From a bacterium (GTDB lineage: Bacteria; Patescibacteriota; Minisyncoccia; Phycocordibacterales; PALSA-1337), in NCBI GenBank assembly GCA_025355565.1, contig JANXZK010000024.1, positions 1-35,686 on the forward strand: a DNA stretch of 35,686 nucleotides, in the 5' to 3' direction. The stretch's first letter is position 1. The number at the start of each line of letters is the position of its first letter. The translations under genes were made by a program, and so were the position numbers. The notes below the pieces were generated by a model. It worked only from the letters and a program-made list of their open reading frames with translations, made no database searches and was not told where the DNA came from. Of this stretch, positions 8,669-17,480 are shown one piece after another.

Positions 8669-10348
8669 ATGGTTAAAAGATGGTTTTCATTTATGGGGAG
8701 AGAGATACGCGGCTTGCACGAGGCGGCGTATCTTTTGGCATCTTTTGCCTTCCTCTCGCTCATATTAGCGCTCATCCGCGATAAACTTCTCGCATATACG
8801 TTCGGTGCGGGACACGCGCTCGATGTCTATTTTGCCGCATTCCGCATTCCCGATCTCATATTTGCCACTGTCGGATCATTGGTCTCTGCTTCCATATTGC
8901 TGCCGTATTTCATCGAACGATTTGAGACGTCGAAAGAAGATGGTAGGTCATTTTCCAGCGGAATATTCACTGTATTCTTCTCGATAATGATCGTGACCAG
9001 TGTGGTCGCATTCTTTTCGGCACCATGGCTAGTGCCAAAGCTACTGCCGGGATTCGCTCACGATGTCGCTCTCCCTGAACTCATCATCTCGATGCGTATC
9101 ATGCTCCTCTCACCGTTCCTGCTCGGATTGTCTAACCTGTTTTCTAGTTTGACACAGATGAATCATCGCTTCCTCGTTTATGCGGCTAGTCCTGTTGTAT
9201 ACAATGCCGGTATCATCGGCGGAGTGCTCATCGGATACCCACTATTCGGTATCACAGGTCTCGCTTGGGGAGTCGCGGGAGGAGCGCTCTTGCATATGGG
9301 TATACAGATCCCTTTTTTGCTGAGCGAAAAACTGATGCCAGTGTTCACGCTCCGGATCGCGTGGGCCGATATAGAGAAGATCGTCTTCTCTGCATTGCCG
9401 CGCACGTTCACCTTGTCAGCGAATCAGTTGGCTTCTTTCGTGCTCATATCTCTCGCGTCGCTCATGTCCGTGGGTTCGATATCAGTATTCAACTTTGCCT
9501 ACAATCTCCAGTCGGTCTCGCTCTCGCTCATAGGGGCGAGCTATTCATCGGCGGTCTTTCCGACGTTGTCACGCATGCTGTTCAAAGGCCACATCGATGA
9601 ATTCAAGGAAAAGATGATCGCCTCGGCTCAACATATCATCTTCTGGTCTATGCCGATCACTATTTTGTTTGTCGTCCTCCGTGCGCAGATCGTGAGGACG
9701 GTTTTGGGCGCAGGAAGATTCAACTGGGCTGATACGAGACTCACGGCGGCGATGCTCGCAATATTCGCCGTTTCTACGATCGGGCAGAGTCTCATCGTTT
9801 TGTTCGTCCGGTCCTTCTATGCGGAGGGGAAGACAGCCAAGCCCCTTGTCATCAATGCTATCTCGGCGGTATTTATCATCGCTACAGGATATCTCTTGGA
9901 TAAAGCTTTCTTTGCATTTCCGATATTTCGTTATTTCGTCGAGTCGCTGATGAAGGTAGATGGTCAGGTCGGTACTAGTGTCCTAGTTCTAGCTATAGCG
10001 TTTTCCATGGGAGTCGTACTGAATACCATCATGCATTGGTGGACTTATGAAAAAGTCTACAAAGGATTTACGAAACCTGTGGCGACGACATTGTTCCAGA
10101 CATTTTCCGCGTCGGTCATCATGGGCTATGTCGCATTCCGATCATTGCGCCTCTTTGCCATCGTCTTTCCGCTCACGAAAGTCTGGGGAGTCTTCCTGCA
10201 AGGTTTGTGCGCCGGAATATTTGGTCTCGTCGCCTTCGTCTTCATGCTCATGTTGCTAAAGAATAGAGAGCTGGTCCAGGTCTGGAGCACTCTACACAAA
10301 AAGATCTGGAAGGTGGCGGTGCCACCGGCGGAGGTGGAACATATATAG
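8669..10348 (+). CDS. murJ: Lipid II flippase MurJ/MviN family
   Basis: Polytopic membrane protein with MurJ-like features (LRDKLLAYTFGAGHALDVYFAAFRIPDLIF; VRSFYAEGKTAKPLVINAIS); ATG directly follows the preceding stop. Confidence 0.9.
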   Translation: MVKRWFSFMGREIRGLHEAAYLLASFAFLSLILALIRDKLLAYTFGAGHALDVYFAAFRIPDLIFATVGSLVSASILLPYFIERFETSKEDGRSFSSGIFTVFFSIMIVTSVVAFFSAPWLVPKLLPGFAHDVALPELIISMRIMLLSPFLLGLSNLFSSLTQMNHRFLVYAASPVVYNAGIIGGVLIGYPLFGITGLAWGVAGGALLHMGIQIPFLLSEKLMPVFTLRIAWADIEKIVFSALPRTFTLSANQLASFVLISLASLMSVGSISVFNFAYNLQSVSLSLIGASYSSAVFPTLSRMLFKGHIDEFKEKMIASAQHIIFWSMPITILFVVLRAQIVRTVLGAGRFNWADTRLTAAMLAIFAVSTIGQSLIVLFVRSFYAEGKTAKPLVINAISAVFIIATGYLLDKAFFAFPIFRYFVESLMKVDGQVGTSVLVLAIAFSMGVVLNTIMHWWTYEKVYKGFTKPVATTLFQTFSASVIMGYVAFRSLRLFAIVFPLTKVWGVFLQGLCAGIFGLVAFVFMLMLLKNRELVQVWSTLHKKIWKVAVPPAEVEHI

Positions 10349-10396
10349 ATATAATTGTGGTAAATCTGTACCAATCTGCTAATATGGCTGTACACG

Positions 10397-12256
10397 ATGA
10401 ATCCTGCCAATATACGAAACTTTTCGATCATAGCACATATCGACCACGGCAAGTCCACACTTGCCGATAGGATGCTCGAAATAACCGGCACTATTGAGAA
10501 ACGCAAGATGCAGGAGCAGGTTCTCGATTCTATGGAACTGGAGCGTGAAAGAGGGATTACCATAAAGATGCAGCCAGTCAGAATGGCGTGGAGCATGGAA
10601 CGGGAAGAAGGCACCCAGCAGGGTGAAGCGACGAAGCAGAGTAAGGAGGAATACATCTTGAATCTGATCGACACTCCTGGCCATATCGATTTCTCATACG
10701 AAGTCTCGCGCGCACTCAAAGCTGTTGAAGGTTCGATCCTCCTGGTCGATGCTACACAAGGGGTACAAGCGCAGACGCTCACGACATTGAATATGGCCCG
10801 TGAAGCAGGTCTCACGATCATCCCAGTAGTTTCCAAGATCGATTCACCACTCTCGAGCACGGATGAAGTGGTTGCCGAAGTGTGTCAATTGCTCGGATGC
10901 GAAAAGAGCGAAGTCCTCAAAGTCTCTGGGCGAACAGGAGAGGGTGTGGCTCACCTGCTGGATCAGATAGTTCTTCGAGTGCCGTCACCGATAGAAGCGA
11001 CAGAAAAACTAGCCTCTCGAGATTCTTCTCAAGCTTTTAGGTCGCTCATTTTCGATTTTCAATATTCCAATCATACAGGAGTGATCGTTTTCGTGCGCGT
11101 GATGAGCGGCGAAGTGAAGAGACATGATAGGCTCTTGTTCAAGATCGCTGAAAGGGAATTTGAGGCGATAGAAGTTGGCATCTTCAAACCAGACAATACT
11201 CCTGCTGAGAGACTCGGTGAGGGTGAGATCGGCTACATCGTTACGGGGATAAAAGAACCTGGTGTTGCTTCAGTTGGAGATACCGTCTCATCGAACAAGG
11301 ACGCTCTGCCACCGCTCCCCGGATATATGAGCCCGCGACCAGTGGTCTGGGCTTCGATATATCCTCTGAGCCAGGATGATCTGTCGCTCTTGCGTCAAGC
11401 GCTGGGGAGGTTGCGCCTCACGGATTCATCATTTACATATGAAGAGGAATCTTCAGGTACTCTCGGAAAAGGTTACCGATGCGGATTCCTGGGGATGCTC
11501 CACATGGAGATCATCACTGAGCGATTGCGCCGAGAATTTAACCTGGAACTCGTGGTCACACAACCGTCCATCACCTATTCTGTGACGATGAAAGGCGGCA
11601 AAGAGGTCACGATATATTCGCCAGCCTTGTTTCCGGATGACCACGACATCATCGCTGTCTCTGAGCCGATCGTCACGATGAAGATCATCACCCCTCCGAC
11701 ATATCTAGGGGTCTTGATGAGATTGCTCTATGAGCACGAAGCAGAAGTCTTGGCTACTGAAAATTTCGGAGATAATAGGACGATGCTCACTTCTCACATG
11801 CCGCTTCGCGAGCTGATGCGCAATTTTTTCGATGAAGTGAAGAGCGCCACATCTGGCTATGCCTCTATCTCATATGACATCACAGAGAATCGCAAAGCCG
11901 ACGTTATCCGCATGGATATCATGGTGGCTGACGAACCCGTGGTTGCCTTTGCCCGCGTCATCTCGAGGCGCCGTGCGCAGGAGGAAGCTACTCAGATGGT
12001 TGAGAAGCTGCATCGGATCATGCCTCGCGAACTATTTACGTATAAGATCCAAGCCAAGGCGTTCGGGCGCATCATCGCATCCGAGAGCATCTCCGGTAAG
12101 AAGAAGGACGCCGCCGCCACGTTGTCTGGTGGAGATATCACTCGCAAGATGAAGCTACGTGAGAAACAGAAAGAAGGTCGCAAGAGATTGAAGGAACATG
12201 GTGCTGTCAACATTCCTCAAGATGTTTTCGTGAAGATGATGAGAGCGGGAGAGTGA
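10397..12256 (+). CDS. lepA: Elongation factor 4 (LepA) GTPase
   Basis: NIRNFSIIAHIDHGKSTLADRMLE, ERGITIKMQ, LIDTPGHIDFSYEVSRAL, VSKIDSP and C-terminal LepA region. Confidence 0.96.
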   Translation: MNPANIRNFSIIAHIDHGKSTLADRMLEITGTIEKRKMQEQVLDSMELERERGITIKMQPVRMAWSMEREEGTQQGEATKQSKEEYILNLIDTPGHIDFSYEVSRALKAVEGSILLVDATQGVQAQTLTTLNMAREAGLTIIPVVSKIDSPLSSTDEVVAEVCQLLGCEKSEVLKVSGRTGEGVAHLLDQIVLRVPSPIEATEKLASRDSSQAFRSLIFDFQYSNHTGVIVFVRVMSGEVKRHDRLLFKIAEREFEAIEVGIFKPDNTPAERLGEGEIGYIVTGIKEPGVASVGDTVSSNKDALPPLPGYMSPRPVVWASIYPLSQDDLSLLRQALGRLRLTDSSFTYEEESSGTLGKGYRCGFLGMLHMEIITERLRREFNLELVVTQPSITYSVTMKGGKEVTIYSPALFPDDHDIIAVSEPIVTMKIITPPTYLGVLMRLLYEHEAEVLATENFGDNRTMLTSHMPLRELMRNFFDEVKSATSGYASISYDITENRKADVIRMDIMVADEPVVAFARVISRRRAQEEATQMVEKLHRIMPRELFTYKIQAKAFGRIIASESISGKKKDAAATLSGGDITRKMKLREKQKEGRKRLKEHGAVNIPQDVFVKMMRAGE

Positions 12257-12360
12257 TCAATAATGTTAAATTGAAAATCCGAGATGGAGAATGGAATATT
12301 CAACATGTAAAGATGTATTTCTATATATTTATTGTGATAAAATATCCTCATTCGTGATCG

Positions 12361-12446
12361 AGTGACCTGCAAGCTCGGCTTCGAAAAATCAAATAATTCA
12401 TTCTCTCGGAAGAGAAGCCTGTTTAGGGAAACAGGGGATTTTTTGT
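12361..12446 (+). terminator. Terminator hairpin (CCTGTTT-AGGG-AAACAGG + T-rich tract) preceded by further hairpins; possible attenuator/leader RNA
   Basis: CCTGTTT 12418-12424 / AAACAGG 12429-12435 then GGATTTTTTGTTTTT; upstream TTCTCT/AGAGAA hairpin (12401-12416) competes with GGCTTC/GAAGCC (12377-12382/12414-12419). Confidence 0.6.
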
Positions 12447-12491
12447 TTTTGGGTAAGTGTGTGATTACTAAATATAAAGGTATTCAATTAT

Positions 12492-12995
12492 ATGAATAAA
12501 AATGCAGATAATATTGTCATTTATACAGACGATAAAGGCAAGATCAAATTGAGAGCGGATATAGAAAGGGAGACGATTTGGGCTTCACAAGCAGAAATAG
12601 CACATCTATTTTTGGCAGAGCGGTCAGTCGTTACGAAGCATATACAGAACATATTTAGTGACAATGAGGTAGATAAGAAAAGCAATGTGCAAATTTTGCA
12701 CATTGCAAAATCTGACAGACCGGTGTCAGTATATTCTCTAGATATTATCCTAGCTGTTGGTTATCGAACAAATTCAGCAAACGCTATAAAATTTCGCGTC
12801 TGGGCTACAAGTATTTTACGTGAATATTTAGTAAAAGGTTACACCATAAATGGTCGAGGACATCAGAAACTACCAGAACAGATGGAAGGTTTGACGGAAG
12901 CAATCGATCTTATTCGGTCAAATAGAAATCCAGGAAAATTAAAGGGCAGGATCACTATTAGACTGACTAAAAATCTTGAACAAAATAATCAATAA
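12492..12995 (+). CDS. RhuM-like (virulence RhuM family) protein, short form
   Basis: ETIWASQAEIAHLF...SVVTKHIQNIF...VYSLDIILAVGYRTNSANAIKFRVWATSILREYLVKGYTIN matches the RhuM N-terminal domain; ends after 167 aa. Confidence 0.75.
   Translation: MNKNADNIVIYTDDKGKIKLRADIERETIWASQAEIAHLFLAERSVVTKHIQNIFSDNEVDKKSNVQILHIAKSDRPVSVYSLDIILAVGYRTNSANAIKFRVWATSILREYLVKGYTINGRGHQKLPEQMEGLTEAIDLIRSNRNPGKLKGRITIRLTKNLEQNNQ
12682..12706. repeat. 25-bp perfect palindrome within the RhuM-like ORF
   Basis: GCAATGTGCAAA-T-TTTGCACATTGC (12-bp arms, 1-nt centre). Confidence 0.9.
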
Positions 12996-13003
12996 CAAAT
13001 CAT

Positions 13004-13576
13004 ATGAAAACAGAAAATATATCATTGGAATTGCGTCGTGGTGGTAGGTGGAATTGGAAACCCGTTGGAATCATTGTTTGCATCATTATACTGGTCGCAG
13101 CTTCCGCGTGGATCGTAGCATCGAGCCATATTTCAAGTCAATTCCATGTCTACTATAGCCTTGATGGCCGTCATAACGACAAGGAACTCATCAAGGTGAT
13201 AGATAACGCCGACAAATATGTCTATTTTGCTATCTATTTCTTCACCAAGAATTCGATAGCTGATGCATTAGTGCGTGCCGAGAAGAGAGGAGTAGATGTC
13301 CTAGGAATCATGGACCGGGACGCTAGTCTGGAATCGAATGCGAAAGTCCTGGAGCGATTACGGGAGGCGAATATCAGAGTGCTAACGCAAAAGCATCAGG
13401 AGGGAATCATGCATGTGAAAGCACTGGTGACTGAGAAAGCATACGCATCTGGCAGCTATAACTGGACGGACAGCGCGAATAATATAAATGATGAAATACT
13501 GGAAATCGGCACGAATGAAAGCGTCAGGAAACAGTATTTGTCGATCATTAAAAAGATATTAACAATCAATCAATAA
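13004..13576 (+). CDS. Membrane-anchored phospholipase D-like (single HKD) nuclease
   Basis: N-terminal TM; HVKALVTEK...ASGSYNWTDSANNINDEILEIGTN resembles the PLD/Nuc HxK...GSxN signature. Confidence 0.82.
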   Translation: MKTENISLELRRGGRWNWKPVGIIVCIIILVAASAWIVASSHISSQFHVYYSLDGRHNDKELIKVIDNADKYVYFAIYFFTKNSIADALVRAEKRGVDVLGIMDRDASLESNAKVLERLREANIRVLTQKHQEGIMHVKALVTEKAYASGSYNWTDSANNINDEILEIGTNESVRKQYLSIIKKILTINQ

Positions 13577-13577
13577 A

Positions 13578-14042
13578 ATGAAAAATAAATATAACAACAA
13601 ATTTGCATGGATTACTGGTGCGATCGTCGCGCTCATAATAGTTGCCATCGTTATGATAAGTTCTAACCGGGGCGATGCGGAGGCACTCACATTGCGTTCG
13701 AATGGCTCAGATTCGAATAATGCTCTGGCGACAGGTGTGGACGGTACAAAGCTAGTCGGTGACGGTGATTATGATTACACGGAAGCGGTAGATCATATAG
13801 GGGAAAAGGCAACAGTTACGGGAACTGTACAGAAAGTCTTTACGTCCAAATCGGGCACGGTATTCTTTGATTTCTGTGATGATTTCGCGACGTGTCCATT
13901 TTCTGCCGTGATCTTTGCTGGAGATGCGGGAAAATTCAAAGATTTGTCACAATATGAGCGAAAAGTGAAGATATCTGGACTCATCAAGTCATATCAGGGA
14001 AAAGCAGAGATAGTGATAAATAGCAGAGAACAAATACAATAA
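13578..14042 (+). CDS. Membrane-anchored OB-fold-like protein
   Basis: N-terminal TM, then AVDHIGEKATVTGTVQKVFTSKSGTVFFDF...VKISGLIKSYQGKAEIVINSREQIQ, an OB-fold-like pattern; starts 1 nt after the PLD stop. Confidence 0.65.
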   Translation: MKNKYNNKFAWITGAIVALIIVAIVMISSNRGDAEALTLRSNGSDSNNALATGVDGTKLVGDGDYDYTEAVDHIGEKATVTGTVQKVFTSKSGTVFFDFCDDFATCPFSAVIFAGDAGKFKDLSQYERKVKISGLIKSYQGKAEIVINSREQIQ

Positions 14043-14108
14043 CCGAGATAATCTCATGGTGGTCGAGATTTTGTCGTGACTTTGTGTTGTGTTAGACTTG
14101 AATCCATC

Positions 14109-15914
14109 ATGTCTACTCATCATTCTCCCCAAATAAAGTATCCAAAGGTTAAGATCTTGGATGTGTTAAAGGAATATTGGGTTTCGATGAAGCCGGTTAA
14201 ATGGTGGTATCTCCTTGCTGCTGTGTGTTTTGCATTGGGCACGCTGTTATCGAGTGTCATTGGACCGTTGTATTTGAAGAAATTCTTTGACACGCTATCT
14301 GGAGCGACATCGCCGATCGCGGCCGTGCCAGTGCTCATAGGTATCATAACGACGATATTTCTTCTCAATTTGGCTAGTGTATTTTGCCGAAGGCTGGGGA
14401 ATCACCTGGACAGCTATACTTTCACCACAGTATCAGTGGGTTTGCGAACACGCGCCTTCGGATATTTCATCGAGCACTCTCATCATTTCTTCTCGAATAA
14501 CTTTACGGGAAGTCTGGTACAGCGTGTCAATCGCTTGTCTAGGGCATTCCAGACTATTACGGATCGGCTTTATTACAACATCATTCCGACAGCTGTTCGA
14601 GTCGTCGGTATCATCATTGTCCTCTCGGTCACTTTCAAGATTCTTGCACTAGTTATCGGTATCTGGGTTATATTCCTTTTCTTTGCTTCATATCTTTCTG
14701 CCCAATGGAAACTGAAATGGAGCGTTCTCACTGCAGAGGCGGATTCACGTGTTTCCGCGTCTCTTTCTGATTCGCTCAGCAATCATTCCACGATCCAATT
14801 ATTCTCTGGTCATGGCACGGAGAATAGAAGAATCGGTGGAGTTGTGAGAGAACATGCACGTTTATGGATGGCTCGCTGGAATGTCGACATGATCACGGAT
14901 AGCATACAGGCCTTAATTAATATCTCCATTCAGTTTGCAGTATTCTATGTGACGATCAAGTATTGGGGACAAGGTTTGGTGACTATAGGTACGTTCGTTT
15001 TAGCTCAGGCTTACATCATCAGTTTGAATGAAGATCTCTGGCAGTCAAGTCGTCTCATTCGCGATATGTATGAGTCGTTTGCGGATTCGAAAGAAGCAGT
15101 AGAAATCATGAAATTGCCTCACTCTGTTAAGGATGTTACAGGAGCGAAACCATTGGTTGTAGATATGGGGAAAATTGAGCTCAGGGATGTTCGTTTTGGT
15201 TTTTCAGAGGCGAAATCTACACTGAACGGTATCTCTCTCGATATCAAACCAGGCGAGAGGGTGGGTTTGATCGGTCCTTCTGGCGCGGGAAAATCGACTT
15301 TGGTAAGGCTGCTTTTGCGCCTATATGACATCCAAAGCGGCAAGATAGTCATAGATGGTCAGGATATCTCAGAGGTTACGCAGGGAAGTCTGCGTGATTC
15401 GATAAGTTTCGTGCCACAGGACCCGATACTCTTCCATCGAACTTTGAAGGAGAACATCCTTTATGGTAGGACTGACGCGAGCGATGAACAAGTGGTGAAT
15501 GCGGCAAAGCTGGCACATTGTCATGAGTTCATCTCAACTTTCCAATATGGTTATGACACATTCGTCGGCGAAAGGGGTATCAAACTCTCTGGTGGAGAGC
15601 GTCAACGTGTGGCGATCGCCAGAGCGATCTTGAAGAATGCGCCGATCCTCGTGCTGGATGAGGCAACTTCCAGTCTGGATTCGCATTCGGAGATACTCAT
15701 CCAAGACGCGCTGGATACTCTCATGAAAGGCAAGACGGTGATCTCGATCGCTCATCGCCTATCTACCATCCGCAAGATGAATAGGATCGTGGTCATCGAT
15801 CATGGACAGATCATCGAGCAAGGTAGTCATGATGAACTTATCGAGAAAAATGGTCTCTATGCCAGATTGTGGTCTCTGCAGTCCGAAGGGTTCATTAAGG
15901 ATAGTGCTGAGTAA
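14109..15914 (+). CDS. ABC exporter, fused TM and ATPase domains (MsbA/MdlB-like)
   Basis: Walker A GPSGAGKST, LSGGERQRVAIARAIL, ILVLDEATSSLD; N-terminal TM domain. Start 14109 preferred to 14076. Confidence 0.9.
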   Translation: MSTHHSPQIKYPKVKILDVLKEYWVSMKPVKWWYLLAAVCFALGTLLSSVIGPLYLKKFFDTLSGATSPIAAVPVLIGIITTIFLLNLASVFCRRLGNHLDSYTFTTVSVGLRTRAFGYFIEHSHHFFSNNFTGSLVQRVNRLSRAFQTITDRLYYNIIPTAVRVVGIIIVLSVTFKILALVIGIWVIFLFFASYLSAQWKLKWSVLTAEADSRVSASLSDSLSNHSTIQLFSGHGTENRRIGGVVREHARLWMARWNVDMITDSIQALINISIQFAVFYVTIKYWGQGLVTIGTFVLAQAYIISLNEDLWQSSRLIRDMYESFADSKEAVEIMKLPHSVKDVTGAKPLVVDMGKIELRDVRFGFSEAKSTLNGISLDIKPGERVGLIGPSGAGKSTLVRLLLRLYDIQSGKIVIDGQDISEVTQGSLRDSISFVPQDPILFHRTLKENILYGRTDASDEQVVNAAKLAHCHEFISTFQYGYDTFVGERGIKLSGGERQRVAIARAILKNAPILVLDEATSSLDSHSEILIQDALDTLMKGKTVISIAHRLSTIRKMNRIVVIDHGQIIEQGSHDELIEKNGLYARLWSLQSEGFIKDSAE

Positions 15915-15962
15915 TAAACGCAGATACCTTATACTTAATACCCAACGTTCCCAATTACCATT

Positions 15963-17480
15963 ATGACCCAAACAGAAGCTCTCACTATCATGAAAACAGG
16001 CAAGAATGTCTTCGTCACCGGTGCGGCTGGTAGCGGAAAGACGTACGTGATAAATGAGTACATCAAGTATCTGAAGAGCCATAACATCGCCGTTGGTATC
16101 ACTGCATCGACCGGCATCGCGGCAACGCATATGGGAGGAGTGACGATACATTCGTGGGCGGGGATAGGGATCAACGATAGTTTGACAAGATCGCAGTTAG
16201 AAGAGATCGCCGAGAAGAAGCATATAAGGTCAAAGATCGAGGTTGCAAAAGTTCTCATTATCGACGAAGTCTCGATGTTGCATCATTTTCGTTTGGACAT
16301 GGTGGATCGAGTATTACAGAGGATAAAGAAATCAGAACAGCCATTCGGGGGTATACAGGTTGTCCTTTGTGGGGATTTCTTCCAATTGCCGCCGATAGCG
16401 CGTCTTGGCGAGCCTCAGGCAAGGTTTATCTATGAATCTGGCGCATGGAAGGATGGGAAGTTCACCGTTTGTTACCTCGGTGAAAATTTTAGGCAGATCA
16501 ATGATCCGAGCTTGAATATATTGAATGACATCAGAGCCGGGGAAGTGGGAGAGGAATCTTACGGATTGCTGATGAGTAGGAGTGCGGGAAAACTGAAGGA
16601 GCAGGGAGGAGGACGAAAGGAGAGTGGAGATTGGTCAGAAAGGACGATAGATTCGAGCAATAATGAAATGGAACAGGATGCAATATCAACGAAGCTCTAT
16701 ACTCACAATATCGACGTTGACTCGATCAATGACATGGAGCTGGTAAAAATGGACGGGTATGAAACGATATATGAGATGATGACCAAGGGAAAAAAGCCGT
16801 TAGTCGAAGCCCTGAAGAAATCATGCCTAGCACCAGAGAAGCTGCGACTCAAGAAAGGAGCACGAGTGATCTGTGTGAAGAATAATTTTGAAGAGGGCTA
16901 CGTGAATGGGACTCTCGGCGTAGTCGTCTCGTGCGGCTTCGGTGTTGACCCGATCATACAGACTGCGCTGACGCCTGATCATCCAAATGGCCGCAGGATA
17001 ACCATAAGCAAAGCGACATGGATGATACAAGATGATACAAAGATATTGGCGGAGCTCACACAGTATCCTCTGCGGCTAGCCTGGGCTATAACTGTGCACA
17101 AGAGTCAGGGAATGAGTCTGGATGCTGTCGAAGTAGACCTGTCAAAGTCATTCGAGCCGGGGATGGGCTATGTTGCCTTGTCACGTGTCCGAACTCTGGC
17201 AGGTCTAAAGATCATCGGTATAAATGAAATGGCGCTCAGGGTCAATCCTTTGGTCCTCGAATATGACAGACATTTGAAAGATCTATCGGCGAAAGCAGAA
17301 AGCATCATAGAGCATACCGATTCCAAGGATATCGAAATGGCGCACAAGGAATTCCTGGCATTTTCGGCACCTCTGCACAAATCGAAGAAAAAGAGAGGTT
17401 CCATATATGTTACTCATACCGGAGTGCCTCGATCGGGTTCAATCTCGACGCTCTGCGTGCCGGATAATATCCAAAGATGA
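15963..17480 (+). CDS. Pif1/RecD-like superfamily 1 helicase (AAA ATPase)
   Basis: Walker A GAAGSGKTYVINEY, IIDEVSM, GDFFQLPPI, AWAITVHKSQGMSLDAVEVDL, YVALSRVRTLAGL. Confidence 0.9.
   Translation: MTQTEALTIMKTGKNVFVTGAAGSGKTYVINEYIKYLKSHNIAVGITASTGIAATHMGGVTIHSWAGIGINDSLTRSQLEEIAEKKHIRSKIEVAKVLIIDEVSMLHHFRLDMVDRVLQRIKKSEQPFGGIQVVLCGDFFQLPPIARLGEPQARFIYESGAWKDGKFTVCYLGENFRQINDPSLNILNDIRAGEVGEESYGLLMSRSAGKLKEQGGGRKESGDWSERTIDSSNNEMEQDAISTKLYTHNIDVDSINDMELVKMDGYETIYEMMTKGKKPLVEALKKSCLAPEKLRLKKGARVICVKNNFEEGYVNGTLGVVVSCGFGVDPIIQTALTPDHPNGRRITISKATWMIQDDTKILAELTQYPLRLAWAITVHKSQGMSLDAVEVDLSKSFEPGMGYVALSRVRTLAGLKIIGINEMALRVNPLVLEYDRHLKDLSAKAESIIEHTDSKDIEMAHKEFLAFSAPLHKSKKKRGSIYVTHTGVPRSGSISTLCVPDNIQR

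Noticed and set aside
10126-10860. 244-aa minus-strand ORF across murJ/lepA
   Set aside because: Antisense to two well-supported genes, Cys/Ser-rich composition typical of shadow ORFs.
12492-12995. RhuM gene as a frameshifted pseudogene
   Set aside because: Downstream sequence in other frames shows no RhuM continuation and the next gene starts 8 nt later; a natural short form is equally likely.
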